Origin: CAKRHR01 sp964423195
GTDB taxonomy: Bacteria; Bacillota; Clostridia; Lachnospirales; Lachnospiraceae
Direction of reading: 5' to 3'
NCBI GenBank assembly: GCA_964423195.1
Contig: CAYRDY010000002.1
Coordinates: 1-56,733 of the forward strand
Length of the DNA: 56,733 nt
Each line of letters begins with the position of its first letter. The first letter of the stretch is position 1. This document shows, in pieces, positions 1 to 8,296 of the stretch. A program made the position numbers and the translations under genes. The notes below the pieces were generated by a model. It saw nothing but the letters and a program-made list of their open reading frames with translations, made no database searches and had not been told where the DNA came from.

Positions 1-216
1 GGTTATGCCTCCGGCAGAAATGACGGAAGAACTGAGGGCTATGCAACTGGCAAAAGCGAGGGCTATGTCTCTGGCAAAACAGAGGGCATCGATATGACAC
101 TGAAAATTCTCGATTCCCTCAATCAAGGAGAATCTGTGTCGACAGTCGCCGCCAAGTATCAGGTGGATGAAAATAAAGTCCTGATGTTCGTCCACTATCT
201 GAATCGGAAAAATTGA
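1..216 (+). CDS. C-terminal fragment of a Gly-rich repeat protein (5' end outside window)
   Basis: An open frame runs from base 1 to a TGA at 214-216, 71 codons, with no start inside the window. The first 30 residues are short repeats of the form GYxxGxxEG. They are followed by a helical tail that ends in an HTH-like segment (VAAKYQVDENKVLMFVHYL). Such Gly/Glu repeats plus a short helical tail are common at the C-terminus of Rpn/PD-(D/E)XK transposase-family proteins in Clostridia, so that is a possible identity. The catalytic part is not visible, so the function is left open. A hairpin follows the stop. Confidence 0.55.
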   Translation, partial: GYASGRNDGRTEGYATGKSEGYVSGKTEGIDMTLKILDSLNQGESVSTVAAKYQVDENKVLMFVHYLNRKN

Positions 217-223
217 TGATCCA

Positions 224-275
224 TTCCCCACACAACATTCAAAAACGGATTTCTTGAAATGCTCTGTGTGGGGAA
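224..275 (+). terminator. Long-stem hairpin after the partial gene
   Basis: TTCCCCACACA (224-234) pairs perfectly with TGTGTGGGGAA (265-275), 11 bp around a 30-nt loop. The following sequence is TTAAATCACAATAGTTCTTT, so the U-tract is poor. It is probably the transcription end of the preceding gene. Confidence 0.4.
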
Positions 276-350
276 TTAAATCACAATAGTTCTTTCTCAG
301 GAAGACCCTCAGCGTCCTGTCTTAATTTCATTTATTTTGGAGGCATCTAT

Positions 351-764
351 ATGTGGTTTGTTTTTGCACTGCTGTCTGCCATCTTTGCGGCACTCACATC
401 GATTTTGGCCAAAATCGGCATTGACGGCGTGAATTCCAATCTCGCGACAGCCATCCGCACGGTTGTCGTCCTTGCGATGGCATGGGGTATGGTCTTTTTG
501 ACCGACGCACAGGGCGGCATTTCTCATATCGATAAGAAGAGCTGGATTTTCCTGATCCTGTCCGGCCTGGCCACCGGTGCTTCATGGCTCTGTTACTATA
601 AGGCCCTGCAGATGGGTGATGCCTCCAAAGTCGTACCTGTCGACAAGTTGAGTGTTGTGATCACGCTGATTATGGCTGTTATTTTTCTTCATGAAAAATT
701 TACCCCGAAATCACTGATCGGAGCCGCGCTGATCACAGCCGGAACACTTCTGATGGTATTGTAG
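351..764 (+). CDS. Small EamA/DMT-type membrane protein
   Basis: 137 residues, almost entirely hydrophobic, with about five membrane segments. The fold resembles one half of an EamA (drug/metabolite transporter) protein: N-terminal MWFVFALLSAIFAALTSIL, central SWLCYYKALQMGDASKVVPVD, and a terminal AALITAGTLLMVL helix. Full DMT carriers have two such repeats. Single-repeat proteins of about 140 residues form a known subfamily that must act as dimers, so this is not a truncation. GGAGG at 340-344 supports the ATG. The substrate cannot be read from sequence. It converges with the ABC operon ending at 798. Confidence 0.75.
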   Translation: MWFVFALLSAIFAALTSILAKIGIDGVNSNLATAIRTVVVLAMAWGMVFLTDAQGGISHIDKKSWIFLILSGLATGASWLCYYKALQMGDASKVVPVDKLSVVITLIMAVIFLHEKFTPKSLIGAALITAGTLLMVL

Positions 765-797
765 AAATATGCGCTGTTAAGCGTACGACAAAAGGGG

Positions 798-2237
798 TTA
801 TTCGGCTGGATTTATACGGTAATATTCATCAAATATCTCCTGCACGCCATCCGCTATCGCTGAATATGCCGCGTCCGCATCCATTTCCTGATTACCAAAA
901 GAAACCATTGTATCCTGAATCAGTGTATCAACCGCGGAATAATTTGGCACGTATGGGCTTGTGATAATGCTCGGAGAATTAATCAGCGTGTCATAAGGCA
1001 CACTCATCCTTGCGTCAGCTTCAATGATTGATTGATAGGTATCGCTCTCAAGAACATTCTTGTTTACCGGAACATAGCCTGTCGTATCAAGCCAGACAGC
1101 TTGTATCTCAGGTGATGCCATATACTGTACAAATTCCCATGCCGCTTCTACTTTTTCAGGCATATCCCTGTTGACAATGAACAATCCTGAGCCTGTCGGG
1201 AATGATCCCGCAGCATCATTTTCATTGACTGTAGGCATCGGCGCTACGCCCCATTCAAATCCGTCTCCCACTAATTCTTCGATTGTCTTCAGACGGGAAC
1301 TGGACATGATTACCATCGAGTACATACCAGCTGCAAACTCCTCATTGATACTGTCACGGACAGGTTTATATGCGCCCGTATTGATGACATCTCCCCACGC
1401 ATCAATAAACTGTTTCAAAGTCCCATCCTCAACGCATTGAAGTTTCGTCATCAGCCCGGTATGGCCATTATTGTTGTCGCCAAACAAACTGCCCTCCGCG
1501 CCCTGCGTTTCCACAAAATTAAGCAATTCATTCATATTGATACGGACATTCAGGCCATAATCCGCGTCTGTATTTTCTACGAGATTTGGCAACATCTCTG
1601 TCATCTCAGCAATTGTCTTTGGAGGCTCGCTGTATCCGGCCTGTTCAAGCTGTGTCTTATTATAATATAAAAGATAACAGGCAATATTATAAGGTACGCC
1701 GATTAATTTCCCATCGATAGAATACGATTCAAGCACATTCGGAATAATATCATCTTTAGAGAGTGTTGAACCTTCCCCCGTAATCATATCCTCAGCCCAT
1801 ACCAGGCGGTCATAATTTCTGACAAGACTCACGCTTTCACTATAGAGCTGAATAACATCCGGCATATTCTCAATATCATCTGAGGTCATTGCCGCGCTGA
1901 AAGCTTCTGTTCCCGGATAACTCTGAAATACAGAAGTCACTTTAATTTTTTTCTCCTCGCCGATGGTATTATTAAATTCATCGATCTGGCTTTGCAGAAT
2001 CTCACCATACGACGTATCCATGGAGTTCCAGAAAGTAATTTCTGTATACTCGCCGCTATCATTTGATGAACCGCCGGCATTGCCCTCTGTTTGCCCGCCG
2101 GCATTGCCCTCTGTCTGCCCGCCGGAATTACCTGATGCGGCATTGTCGTTATTGCCACCGCACGCACACAGCGATACAAGGCAAAGTGCTGTTGTTAATA
2201 ATAATGCCAACCCTTTTTTAAACCTTATTTCTTTCAT
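798..2237 (-). CDS. Extracellular solute-binding lipoprotein, CUT1 (family 1) type
   Basis: 479 residues. Residues 1-25 are a lipoprotein signal with lipobox LCAC, so Cys26 would be the acylated N-terminus. A flexible Gly/Asn/Thr/Glu linker follows, then an alpha/beta sugar-binding-protein fold (start YTEITFWNSMDTSYGEILQ; GKLIGVPYNIACYLLYYNK; late AAWEFVQYMASPEIQ). It should capture an oligosaccharide, glycoside or glycerol-phosphate-like solute outside the cell and pass it to the two permeases encoded just upstream. The RBS AAGGAGG is well placed. It is the last gene of the operon, unlike the usual first position, and a hairpin precedes it. The ligand is not predictable; linkage to uridine phosphorylase suggests a nucleoside or ribosyl compound (inference). 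Confidence 0.85.
   Translation of the reverse strand: MKEIRFKKGLALLLTTALCLVSLCACGGNNDNAASGNSGGQTEGNAGGQTEGNAGGSSNDSGEYTEITFWNSMDTSYGEILQSQIDEFNNTIGEEKKIKVTSVFQSYPGTEAFSAAMTSDDIENMPDVIQLYSESVSLVRNYDRLVWAEDMITGEGSTLSKDDIIPNVLESYSIDGKLIGVPYNIACYLLYYNKTQLEQAGYSEPPKTIAEMTEMLPNLVENTDADYGLNVRINMNELLNFVETQGAEGSLFGDNNNGHTGLMTKLQCVEDGTLKQFIDAWGDVINTGAYKPVRDSINEEFAAGMYSMVIMSSSRLKTIEELVGDGFEWGVAPMPTVNENDAAGSFPTGSGLFIVNRDMPEKVEAAWEFVQYMASPEIQAVWLDTTGYVPVNKNVLESDTYQSIIEADARMSVPYDTLINSPSIITSPYVPNYSAVDTLIQDTMVSFGNQEMDADAAYSAIADGVQEIFDEYYRINPAE
2071..2125 (-). repeat. 24-bp tandem repeat in lipoprotein linker
   Basis: Two copies (2071-2094, 2095-2118) differ at one base and are followed by 7 bp of a third. 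They encode the GQTEGNAG-type repeats just after the lipidated cysteine. The unit is a multiple of three, so copy changes would only lengthen or shorten the linker. Confidence 0.8.
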
Positions 2238-2276
2238 GATGTTTCTTCCTCCTTTTTTATTTTATTTAATATATAT

Positions 2277-2305
2277 CTATAAGTTTCATCTCGTGAAGCT
2301 TATAG
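2277..2305 (-). promoter_or_regulatory. Intercistronic hairpin between permease and binding-protein genes
   Basis: CTATAAGTTTCA (2277-2288) and TGAAGCTTATAG (2294-2305) form a 12-bp stem with one wobble and a 5-nt loop. It lies in the 70-nt gap before the binding-protein gene. There is no U-tract. Such hairpins often stabilise the mRNA 3' end of the upstream genes or adjust relative expression. Confidence 0.5.
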
Positions 2306-2308
2306 TTC

Positions 2309-3139
2309 TTATTCTTTTACAGCGCCAGTCATCATTCCGGCAACAATTTGCTTCTGGAAAAAGATGATGATGAAAATTGTTGGTATCAAGGCGATAATAA
2401 CACCTGCCATGACAGGGCCAAATACCATAGAATCCCAATTTTTAAGCATTGTAATACCGACCTGCACTGTTCGCATCTCATCCTTATTTGTCACAATCAT
2501 TGGCCATACATATTGGTTCCAGACGCCAACGAAAGAGGATATGAAAACCGTCGTAAGAATTGGCTTGTTAATTGGCATGAGGATTGAGACGAAAAACCGG
2601 ACGCTTCCGCAGCCATCAACACTCGCCGCCTCACGGATACTGGACGCAAATGATAAGAACTGCTGCCGCATCAGGAAAATATTATTGCCATTGACCAAAA
2701 ACACAACGCAGATACCCAAAAATGTATTGATCAACCCCATCTTTGAAACCGTTGTATAATTTGATATCATCAAAACATCTACCGGTATCATCATTGTCGC
2801 CAAAGTCAGGGAAAATAAAATTTTCTTTCCCTTAAACTCTAAAAACGCAAAGGCATAAGCCGCCATGGCTCCCAGAATAACCCTGCTCACGCCGCATACA
2901 GTAGCTATGACAAATGAATTGACGATATATCTTGGAAGCAACGTATCAAACAGGGCTGTCTTATAGTTTTCCAATGTCACTTTTGTAGGCAGAAAGTGCG
3001 GTGTCTTTGAGAGGATATCCTTCATTTCCATAAAGGATACTGACAATGCATATAAAATCGGAAATAATAGTATGAAAGCCAAAACAATACTTACAATCTG
3101 GACAATAATACTCCTCCTTTTATTTCTGCTCATTTTCAT
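2309..3139 (-). CDS. ABC transporter permease, CUT1 MalG/UgpE type
   Basis: 276 residues from ATG at 3139, six membrane segments, inner membrane. The coupling motif EAASVDGCGSVRFFVSILMPINKP (EAA loop, about residues 180-203) is the contact for an ABC ATPase. The typical MalG-like C-terminus (QKQIVAGMMTGAVKE) is present. The upstream ATG at 3166 lacks a ribosome site, while AGGGGTG sits 8 nt before 3139. That ATG overlaps the TAA of the preceding permease gene (TAATG), implying translational coupling. It should form a heterodimeric pore with that permease. No ATPase is encoded nearby, so a shared MsiK/UgpC-like ATPase elsewhere is likely (inference). Confidence 0.88.
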   Translation of the reverse strand: MKMSRNKRRSIIVQIVSIVLAFILLFPILYALSVSFMEMKDILSKTPHFLPTKVTLENYKTALFDTLLPRYIVNSFVIATVCGVSRVILGAMAAYAFAFLEFKGKKILFSLTLATMMIPVDVLMISNYTTVSKMGLINTFLGICVVFLVNGNNIFLMRQQFLSFASSIREAASVDGCGSVRFFVSILMPINKPILTTVFISSFVGVWNQYVWPMIVTNKDEMRTVQVGITMLKNWDSMVFGPVMAGVIIALIPTIFIIIFFQKQIVAGMMTGAVKE

Positions 3140-4011
3140 TAATAATGCACCCCTTTCTTCTCCCAAATGAATGTAATCGCCGTAACGATCATCGTCATGA
3201 TAAAGGCAATGACCGCGACAGGGTTAGCCATCGTGTAATTACCGGATCCGGAAAACTGCTCGTACATATAGTATATAATCGTGCTTGAAGCGCCGTTCGG
3301 GCCGCCTTTGGTCAAGACATTGACAAGGCTCATCGACATCATCATAAACGTTATATCGGAGCATACAAGGTAAAACATGGTTGGCGTCGTCAAAGGTAAA
3401 TAAATAGTGAACACTTTCCTCAAAGGCGACGCCCCGTCTAACTCCGCGCTCTCAATAATCTCATCCGAGATACTTCTCACCGCGGACAACAAAAATAGGA
3501 AGGCATAGCCTATTGACAGCCAAATCTGGACAATCGCGACAGAGGGCAAAGCCCATTTAGGGTCTGTCAGCCAACGTATATTCAATTTGAAAGTCGTATT
3601 GATGAACCCAAGCGTAGGTACAAAAAGCAACTGGAAAATCATCGCGATAACGGATGATGCTACCGCCATAGGGAGTGAAAAAACCGTTTCATAGAAAGCC
3701 GAAAATTTTCTTCTTTTGTTTGCCAGAAGCGCCAGGACAAAGCCAATAATCTTGGATATCGGCACAGTCATCAACACAAACAAAAGCGTGTTGACCACGG
3801 ATTTTAAAAATTTTTTATCTTTAAAAATAATGCTATAATTTTCCAGCCCGACAAACCTCACAATCGAGCCGCTTGAATCAAGCGTAAAAAAACTTTTAAT
3901 GATCGTCTCTAAAAACGGGTAAAATGTAAACACCGCAAAAATCAACATACTTGGCAGCAGCCATAAATACGGTTCAATACGCTTCATGACACGCTTATTT
4001 TTTTTCTTCAT
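3139..4011 (-). CDS. ABC transporter permease, CUT1 MalF/UgpA type
   Basis: 290 residues, six predicted membrane helices, N-terminus KRIEPYLWLLPSMLIFAVFTFYPF typical of UgpA/MalF-like permeases. The EAA loop (ESAELDGASPLRKVFTIYLP) lies near residues 188-207 and is followed by TTPTMFYLV. The RBS AGGGGGT precedes the ATG. It is the first of the two permease genes and overlaps the second by one base. It should carry the solute captured by the lipoprotein. The gene before it encodes a HAD phosphatase ending 12 bp upstream, which places transport and intracellular processing in one transcript. Confidence 0.88.
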   Translation of the reverse strand: MKKKNKRVMKRIEPYLWLLPSMLIFAVFTFYPFLETIIKSFFTLDSSGSIVRFVGLENYSIIFKDKKFLKSVVNTLLFVLMTVPISKIIGFVLALLANKRRKFSAFYETVFSLPMAVASSVIAMIFQLLFVPTLGFINTTFKLNIRWLTDPKWALPSVAIVQIWLSIGYAFLFLLSAVRSISDEIIESAELDGASPLRKVFTIYLPLTTPTMFYLVCSDITFMMMSMSLVNVLTKGGPNGASSTIIYYMYEQFSGSGNYTMANPVAVIAFIMTMIVTAITFIWEKKGVHY

Positions 4012-4022
4012 AATAATACCCC

Positions 4023-4856
4023 CTAACCCTTTTTGTTATTGATATAAAAAGCTTCTATCGCTTCGGCCACACCCGCTGCCGAATCCAGATGGCATACATA
4101 GTCCGCATGCTGTTTCAAGTCATCTGTCGCATTGTTGACGGCCACGCCAATTCCTGCAAGTCGTAACATTTGAATATCATTTTCATTGTCGCCTATGGCC
4201 ATAATATTTTCCATAGGAATAGATAATATCTGTGCTAATTTGATCATCGCATTGCTTTTGTCACATCCTTTTGGCATAAAATCCGCGGATCGATCATCAT
4301 ATTTTATGATCGATAGTTCGTTTTCTCTATCCGGAATCCGCCCTATCACTTCATCAATCCTTCCGGGTTTTTGTGGGTCAATAATCAACATTTTCTGGAT
4401 TTTTAAATTATTCCAGAAGTCCTCCTGAATCCTCTCGTCCGGCCCAAAACAGAACGTATAATGCTTATCAAACCTGTCAATCCATGTTTGTACATATGGG
4501 TTCCAACGAATAACCTTTCTATTCATCTCATCATAAAAAGAAACCAACATGCCACAGGCGTCAGCATACTTAACGGCTTCTGTCAGGATGGATGTATTCA
4601 TCGGTGTCGTCCAGTATACTTTTTCTTTTGTCAGTATCCCTGTGCCGTTATTGACGATCATCGGCAATTTTACGCCAACGCATTCAACGATTTTTTCCAG
4701 TTCTTCGTAGCATCGCCCTGAAGCTAATGTAAAAGGAATCTTATGTTGTTGAACAATTTCCGCAAGCCTTAGTATGTCATCTGTCATCGTATCTTTGCGA
4801 TCAAACAGTGTTCCGTCAACATCACATAGGACCAGATCAATTTTGTTCCCTTTCAT
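4023..4856 (-). CDS. Cof-type HAD-IIB phosphatase
   Basis: 277 residues, cytosolic. Motif I DVDGTLFD (residues 12-19), motif II LASGR, motif III Lys in the KSNAMIKL region, and motif IV GDNENDIQML are all present, with the type IIB cap between motifs II and III. These enzymes hydrolyse sugar phosphates, nucleotides or flavin phosphates with broad specificity. It is a paralogue of the HAD gene at 5666-6451; both flank the uridine phosphorylase gene. A plausible job is dephosphorylating the phosphosugar made by phosphorolysis or a relieving step for sugar-phosphate stress (inference). RBS GAGGTGA before the ATG. Confidence 0.85.
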   Translation of the reverse strand: MKGNKIDLVLCDVDGTLFDRKDTMTDDILRLAEIVQQHKIPFTLASGRCYEELEKIVECVGVKLPMIVNNGTGILTKEKVYWTTPMNTSILTEAVKYADACGMLVSFYDEMNRKVIRWNPYVQTWIDRFDKHYTFCFGPDERIQEDFWNNLKIQKMLIIDPQKPGRIDEVIGRIPDRENELSIIKYDDRSADFMPKGCDKSNAMIKLAQILSIPMENIMAIGDNENDIQMLRLAGIGVAVNNATDDLKQHADYVCHLDSAAGVAEAIEAFYINNKKG

Positions 4857-4900
4857 TATGATTCACCTCTAAATTACGAACGCCCATGAGCGCTCTGCGT

Positions 4901-5653
4901 TCACTCCGTGCTTCTATCTTTTCTGATCAATATTTTCATTGCCTCACAGGCAGTTTGGATTTCTTTGTCCACAAGCTCTGGAAGGTTTCCCATGTCTGAA
5001 TAGACCATAATTCCTGAGGCGCGACATCCTCTCAGAGATGATATGACAAGTACCGCCGATGCCTCCATCTCTGTAAGCAATACTCTGGCTCTCGCCCATA
5101 CCTTTTGTCTGGCAAAATATTTGTCCGCCAGCGGTACCGTGTCTGTACATACATGTGTGTAAAAAGAATCCTTCGTATAGGTGATTCCCTCATCAAAACG
5201 ATAGTGAAGCATCCGTGCGGCTTCCGTTAAGGCTTCAACGACATGCCTGTCTGCTACGGCGGGATATTCAACGGGGACGTACTGGCGCGTTGTCCCCTCA
5301 TCACGGACAGCTGCCGTGATGATTCCGCCAATCGCGTCCTTTTCCCTTAATTCTGGGCACATGCACCCAGCAGTGCCCACCCGGATAAAAGTGTCCGCGC
5401 CACAGGCAATTAATTCCTCCATGGCAATCGCTGTGGACGGGCAGCCCATTCCGGTGGAGACAACTGAGACTTTTTCACCTTCCAGCTCTCCTGTCCAGGT
5501 TTTATGTTCCCTGTTATGTGCCACTAATTTTGCATTTTCCAGATAATGCGCGATCATATCTGTGCGAAAAGGATCCCCTGGAAGCAGGACATACTTTCCC
5601 ACATCGCCTTCCCGACACTGGATATGATACATTTTCCCATCACGGACAAGCAT
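4901..5653 (-). CDS. udp: Uridine phosphorylase (PNP/UDP family)
   Basis: 250 residues. The NP-I fold is clear: phosphate loop LPGDPFRTDMI near residue 23-33, strand FIRVGTAGCM with the phosphate-contact Arg, PVEYPAVAD, and the ribose-binding EMEASA motif near residue 195. Overall it follows E. coli Udp (SREFTTW-like HNREHKTWTGEL; ST-G-M-G-x-PSTAIAMEEL). It should split uridine (possibly deoxyuridine or thymidine) with phosphate to base plus ribose-1-phosphate in the cytosol. RBS AGGAGGGT. It sits between two HAD phosphatase genes and upstream of an ABC importer, the main clue that this operon handles nucleosides. Specificity among uridine-type substrates cannot be fixed by eye. Confidence 0.82.
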   Translation of the reverse strand: MLVRDGKMYHIQCREGDVGKYVLLPGDPFRTDMIAHYLENAKLVAHNREHKTWTGELEGEKVSVVSTGMGCPSTAIAMEELIACGADTFIRVGTAGCMCPELREKDAIGGIITAAVRDEGTTRQYVPVEYPAVADRHVVEALTEAARMLHYRFDEGITYTKDSFYTHVCTDTVPLADKYFARQKVWARARVLLTEMEASAVLVISSLRGCRASGIMVYSDMGNLPELVDKEIQTACEAMKILIRKDRSTE

Positions 5654-5665
5654 AGAACCACCCTC

Positions 5666-6451
5666 CTAACAAAACTTATCAATTGCCTCAATGACTCCGT
5701 CAATATATTTTCCTTTACATATATAATCCGCCGAAGCTTTCAAATCATCGACAGCATTATTTACAGCTACGCCCAGCCCGACCTCTGTCAGCATTTCAAT
5801 ATCATTATAATTGTCGCCTAATGCCATAACTTCACTTAATTCTATTCCCAGTGATTCGGATAATCTGATGACACCTGATGCTTTCGTACATCCCTTTGGC
5901 ACAATATCCAAAGATGTTCCGAAATCTGTCCATGTCAGGCAGTCATCGAAAGTTTGTAAAAGCTCTAATACTTCCTTATATCCAGGCTTTTCCTCTTCGT
6001 TCATAATCAATATCTTTTGTACGGAAAGATTGTCCCAATCATCATCTGTAATCCGCAGAATATTTCCAAATCGACCATACTGCAAAATGGTTTTTTCGAC
6101 AAATTCCGTCTTCCTGTATGCAAATTCCCCGGATGGCATACTGAGAACCACCGACATATCATACGCGTCCGCTTTCGTCACAATTTGCCTTAATGCCTTG
6201 TGATCTATCGTCTCGCACCAGAGGAAATGGTCTTTATGTCTGGCTGCGGTTCCGTTGCACATTATGATCGGTATACGAATATTTAATAATTTTTCAAGCT
6301 CCTTTACCTGTGAATATTCTCTGCCGCTCGCAATCGTAAACAGGACGTTCTTTCTTGCAATCAATTCCGTGAGATCCCTTATCTCCTCCGGAATCCGCTC
6401 TGTCTCATCCAGCATCGTGCCATCCACATCGCTTACCACTAGCTTAATCAT
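5666..6451 (-). CDS. Cof-type HAD-IIB phosphatase (second copy)
   Basis: 261 residues from ATG 6451. Motifs: DVDGTMLD, IASGREYSQ, KASGVIRL and GDNYNDIEML. Closely similar in layout to the HAD enzyme at 4023-4856, so the operon holds two paralogues. The ATG at 6457 lies directly against GGAGGA and has no spacer; the ATG at 6451 has the right 7-nt spacing and is chosen. The start overlaps the 3' end of the TIM-barrel gene by 8 bp (stop TAA at 6446-6444), indicating coupled translation. Likely substrate a sugar phosphate or nucleotide; not resolvable. Confidence 0.85.
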   Translation of the reverse strand: MIKLVVSDVDGTMLDETERIPEEIRDLTELIARKNVLFTIASGREYSQVKELEKLLNIRIPIIMCNGTAARHKDHFLWCETIDHKALRQIVTKADAYDMSVVLSMPSGEFAYRKTEFVEKTILQYGRFGNILRITDDDWDNLSVQKILIMNEEEKPGYKEVLELLQTFDDCLTWTDFGTSLDIVPKGCTKASGVIRLSESLGIELSEVMALGDNYNDIEMLTEVGLGVAVNNAVDDLKASADYICKGKYIDGVIEAIDKFC

Positions 6452-7349
6452 CAGCATTCCTCCCCAGTCCCATCAAATAAGTGCCTATATCATATGCTAA
6501 CTTTAACGCCGATTCTATAGCGCAATCCGGCAAAGCATTTAAATAATTATGCGCCTCAAAAGAGAAACATCCGGTATAACCTGTCTCATATAACGCTCTC
6601 ATAATCGGTTCCCACTGGATCGTTCCGGTCATTGGCAATCTATGGGTTAAATATACCGGATAAAATCCATGTTGGTCAGATACATGGGTCGCCATAAGAT
6701 GCCTGCCGAAATACCTAATAACCTCAGGCTGATTTTGTCCCATCAAATCGCCATGTTCAAAATCCCAACACACGCCAAGCCTCGGATCCGCGACACTCTC
6801 TATCAGTTCGACCAATTCTTCCGGGGAAGCGCCGAATTTTTTTCTGGGAACTGTATCAACATCCGTCATATTCTCTATAGCCAGGCAAACGCCGGTATCC
6901 TGTGTGTCCTCCAGCAATCGCTTAAAGTATTCCCTGTTGCCATATAAAGATGCGCTTCTGTAATTTCCTTCCGCAGTATATCTGGTACATGGATGGGTCA
7001 CGACAACTTTGGATCCCAGGATCCCGGCACCCCGTATGGAGCGCAGCACTTGTCTCTGCTGACGCTGTTTTTCCTCCATGTCCATCGTTTCCGAAAGAAA
7101 ATCGTAAAAATGTGCGTGTGACTGGAGATATTTCACACCGAGCGCCTCTGCCTGTTCAGCCATTTCATATAGCCATTCATCCCCATCTTCTCTCATATAT
7201 GGAGAATCCTTTGTGATGACCCAGTCATAAAAATTAAAATCCAGGGTTGTGAAGCCGGCATTGACAATTTTTTCGACAGCTTGCTTTGGAGGATATATTT
7301 TCCCATTCGGCCTCAAAAATAATAAATTTGTCGAAGTTGAAAGTCTCAT
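6444..7349 (-). CDS. Xylose-isomerase-like TIM-barrel protein (sugar phosphate isomerase/epimerase)
   Basis: 301 residues, AP-endonuclease-2 / xylose isomerase-like TIM barrel. Candidate metal ligands sit at strand ends: Glu in LAIENMTD, Asp/His in VCWDFEHGD, His in MATHVSDQ, and Glu in FSFEAHNYL near residue 267. Members act as epimerases or isomerases of free or phosphorylated sugars, or as inosose dehydratases. It is the first gene of the operon, with RBS AAAGGAGA 5 nt before ATG. In context it may interconvert the sugar released from the imported compound. Exact reaction unknown. Confidence 0.75.
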   Translation of the reverse strand: MRLSTSTNLLFLRPNGKIYPPKQAVEKIVNAGFTTLDFNFYDWVITKDSPYMREDGDEWLYEMAEQAEALGVKYLQSHAHFYDFLSETMDMEEKQRQQRQVLRSIRGAGILGSKVVVTHPCTRYTAEGNYRSASLYGNREYFKRLLEDTQDTGVCLAIENMTDVDTVPRKKFGASPEELVELIESVADPRLGVCWDFEHGDLMGQNQPEVIRYFGRHLMATHVSDQHGFYPVYLTHRLPMTGTIQWEPIMRALYETGYTGCFSFEAHNYLNALPDCAIESALKLAYDIGTYLMGLGRNADD

Positions 7350-7444
7350 ACGATTCTCCTTTAAATATGGCTATTTCGCTATATGTCTTGATTGTTTTTC
7401 TATAATTATGTCACAAAAAAAAAACAATATGAATTTTTAATATT

Positions 7445-7475
7445 TACAAAATTTGTCAATATTTGTCAAAATAAT
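7445..7475 (-). promoter_or_regulatory. Candidate promoter/operator with tandem ATTTGTCAA repeats
   Basis: ATTTGTCAA occurs at 7451-7459 and again at 7461-7469, so the minus strand carries two TTGACA boxes 10 bp apart, about 100 bp before the operon start. With TTGACA at 7468-7463 and 17 bp spacing the -10 would be TAAATA, a weak match. One-turn spacing also fits a protein binding site. Confidence 0.35.
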
Positions 7476-7580
7476 CCAATAAAATATGTGCAATTTTCGG
7501 ACTCGGATTCATTTTAGCTTTTTAATAGATCTTATAATGGCCTTTTCTCTTTTCTGGATTCCCTCATCATGTCCTCATCC

Positions 7581-8264
7581 CTAAATTTCCTCAATATATA
7601 AAATGTTATCCATCTGCCTGATTTCATCCAAAAGCTCCGAGTGCTGTCTCCTCTGTGGCAATTCCATTTCTATCACCGCGCTTGTGTTCGATATGTCCCA
7701 CGCATTTTCGGGCGTCCTGCGCAGACCCAGTATTTTTATCTTGTTTTTAGAAAAATAATCCAGCAGACGAACCAGGCAATCCTTATCCATGCCCTCGACA
7801 TAGACATGCAATACTTTGGAAGATTCCAAAATTTTGCGATCGAGATACCGATAGGCGAATGATGTCCCGTAGATAACCACAATACCCAGGATCGCCCCTG
7901 CCCAGAATCCGATGCCGATTGCAATTCCGAGTGCGGCCGTTGTCCACAGAGCCGCGGCTGTCGTAAGCCCCTTCACTCTGTTTTGCCCGGTAACCATAAT
8001 TGTCCCCGCGCCAAGGAAACCAATGCCACTGACAATCTGGGCTGCCATTCTCGCGGTATCGCCGCCCAAAGACAGCTTGACATTGAGATATTCATTTGTA
8101 ATCATGATCAGTGTTGAGCCTATGCATACCAGCGAAAAAGTTTTTAATCCCGCCGGCCGCCCCTTAATTTCCCTCTCCAGGCCAATCAGGCCGCCCATGA
8201 CTGATGCCGCCAACATTTTCACCAGCACCGAAATCTCAAATTCATAATTCGATAAGAATGACAT
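7581..8264 (-). CDS. MgtC/SapB-family membrane protein
   Basis: 227 residues. The N-terminal half has four or five membrane segments with the family signature GGLIGLEREIKGRPAGLKT and VSGIGFLGAGTIM. The C-terminal cytosolic part (about 150-227) is ACT-like. MgtC proteins are tied to Mg2+ limitation and inhibit or modulate ATP synthase or other partners in some pathogens; many homologues in commensals have no assigned role. ATG 8264 with GAAGGAA at proper spacing is preferred to TTG 8267. It follows deoB by 32 bp on the same strand, so it may be co-transcribed with deoD-deoB. Confidence 0.85.
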   Translation of the reverse strand: MSFLSNYEFEISVLVKMLAASVMGGLIGLEREIKGRPAGLKTFSLVCIGSTLIMITNEYLNVKLSLGGDTARMAAQIVSGIGFLGAGTIMVTGQNRVKGLTTAAALWTTAALGIAIGIGFWAGAILGIVVIYGTSFAYRYLDRKILESSKVLHVYVEGMDKDCLVRLLDYFSKNKIKILGLRRTPENAWDISNTSAVIEMELPQRRQHSELLDEIRQMDNILYIEEI

Positions 8265-8296
8265 CAAGTTCCTTCCCCCCTTAGTTGGACTCTCAC

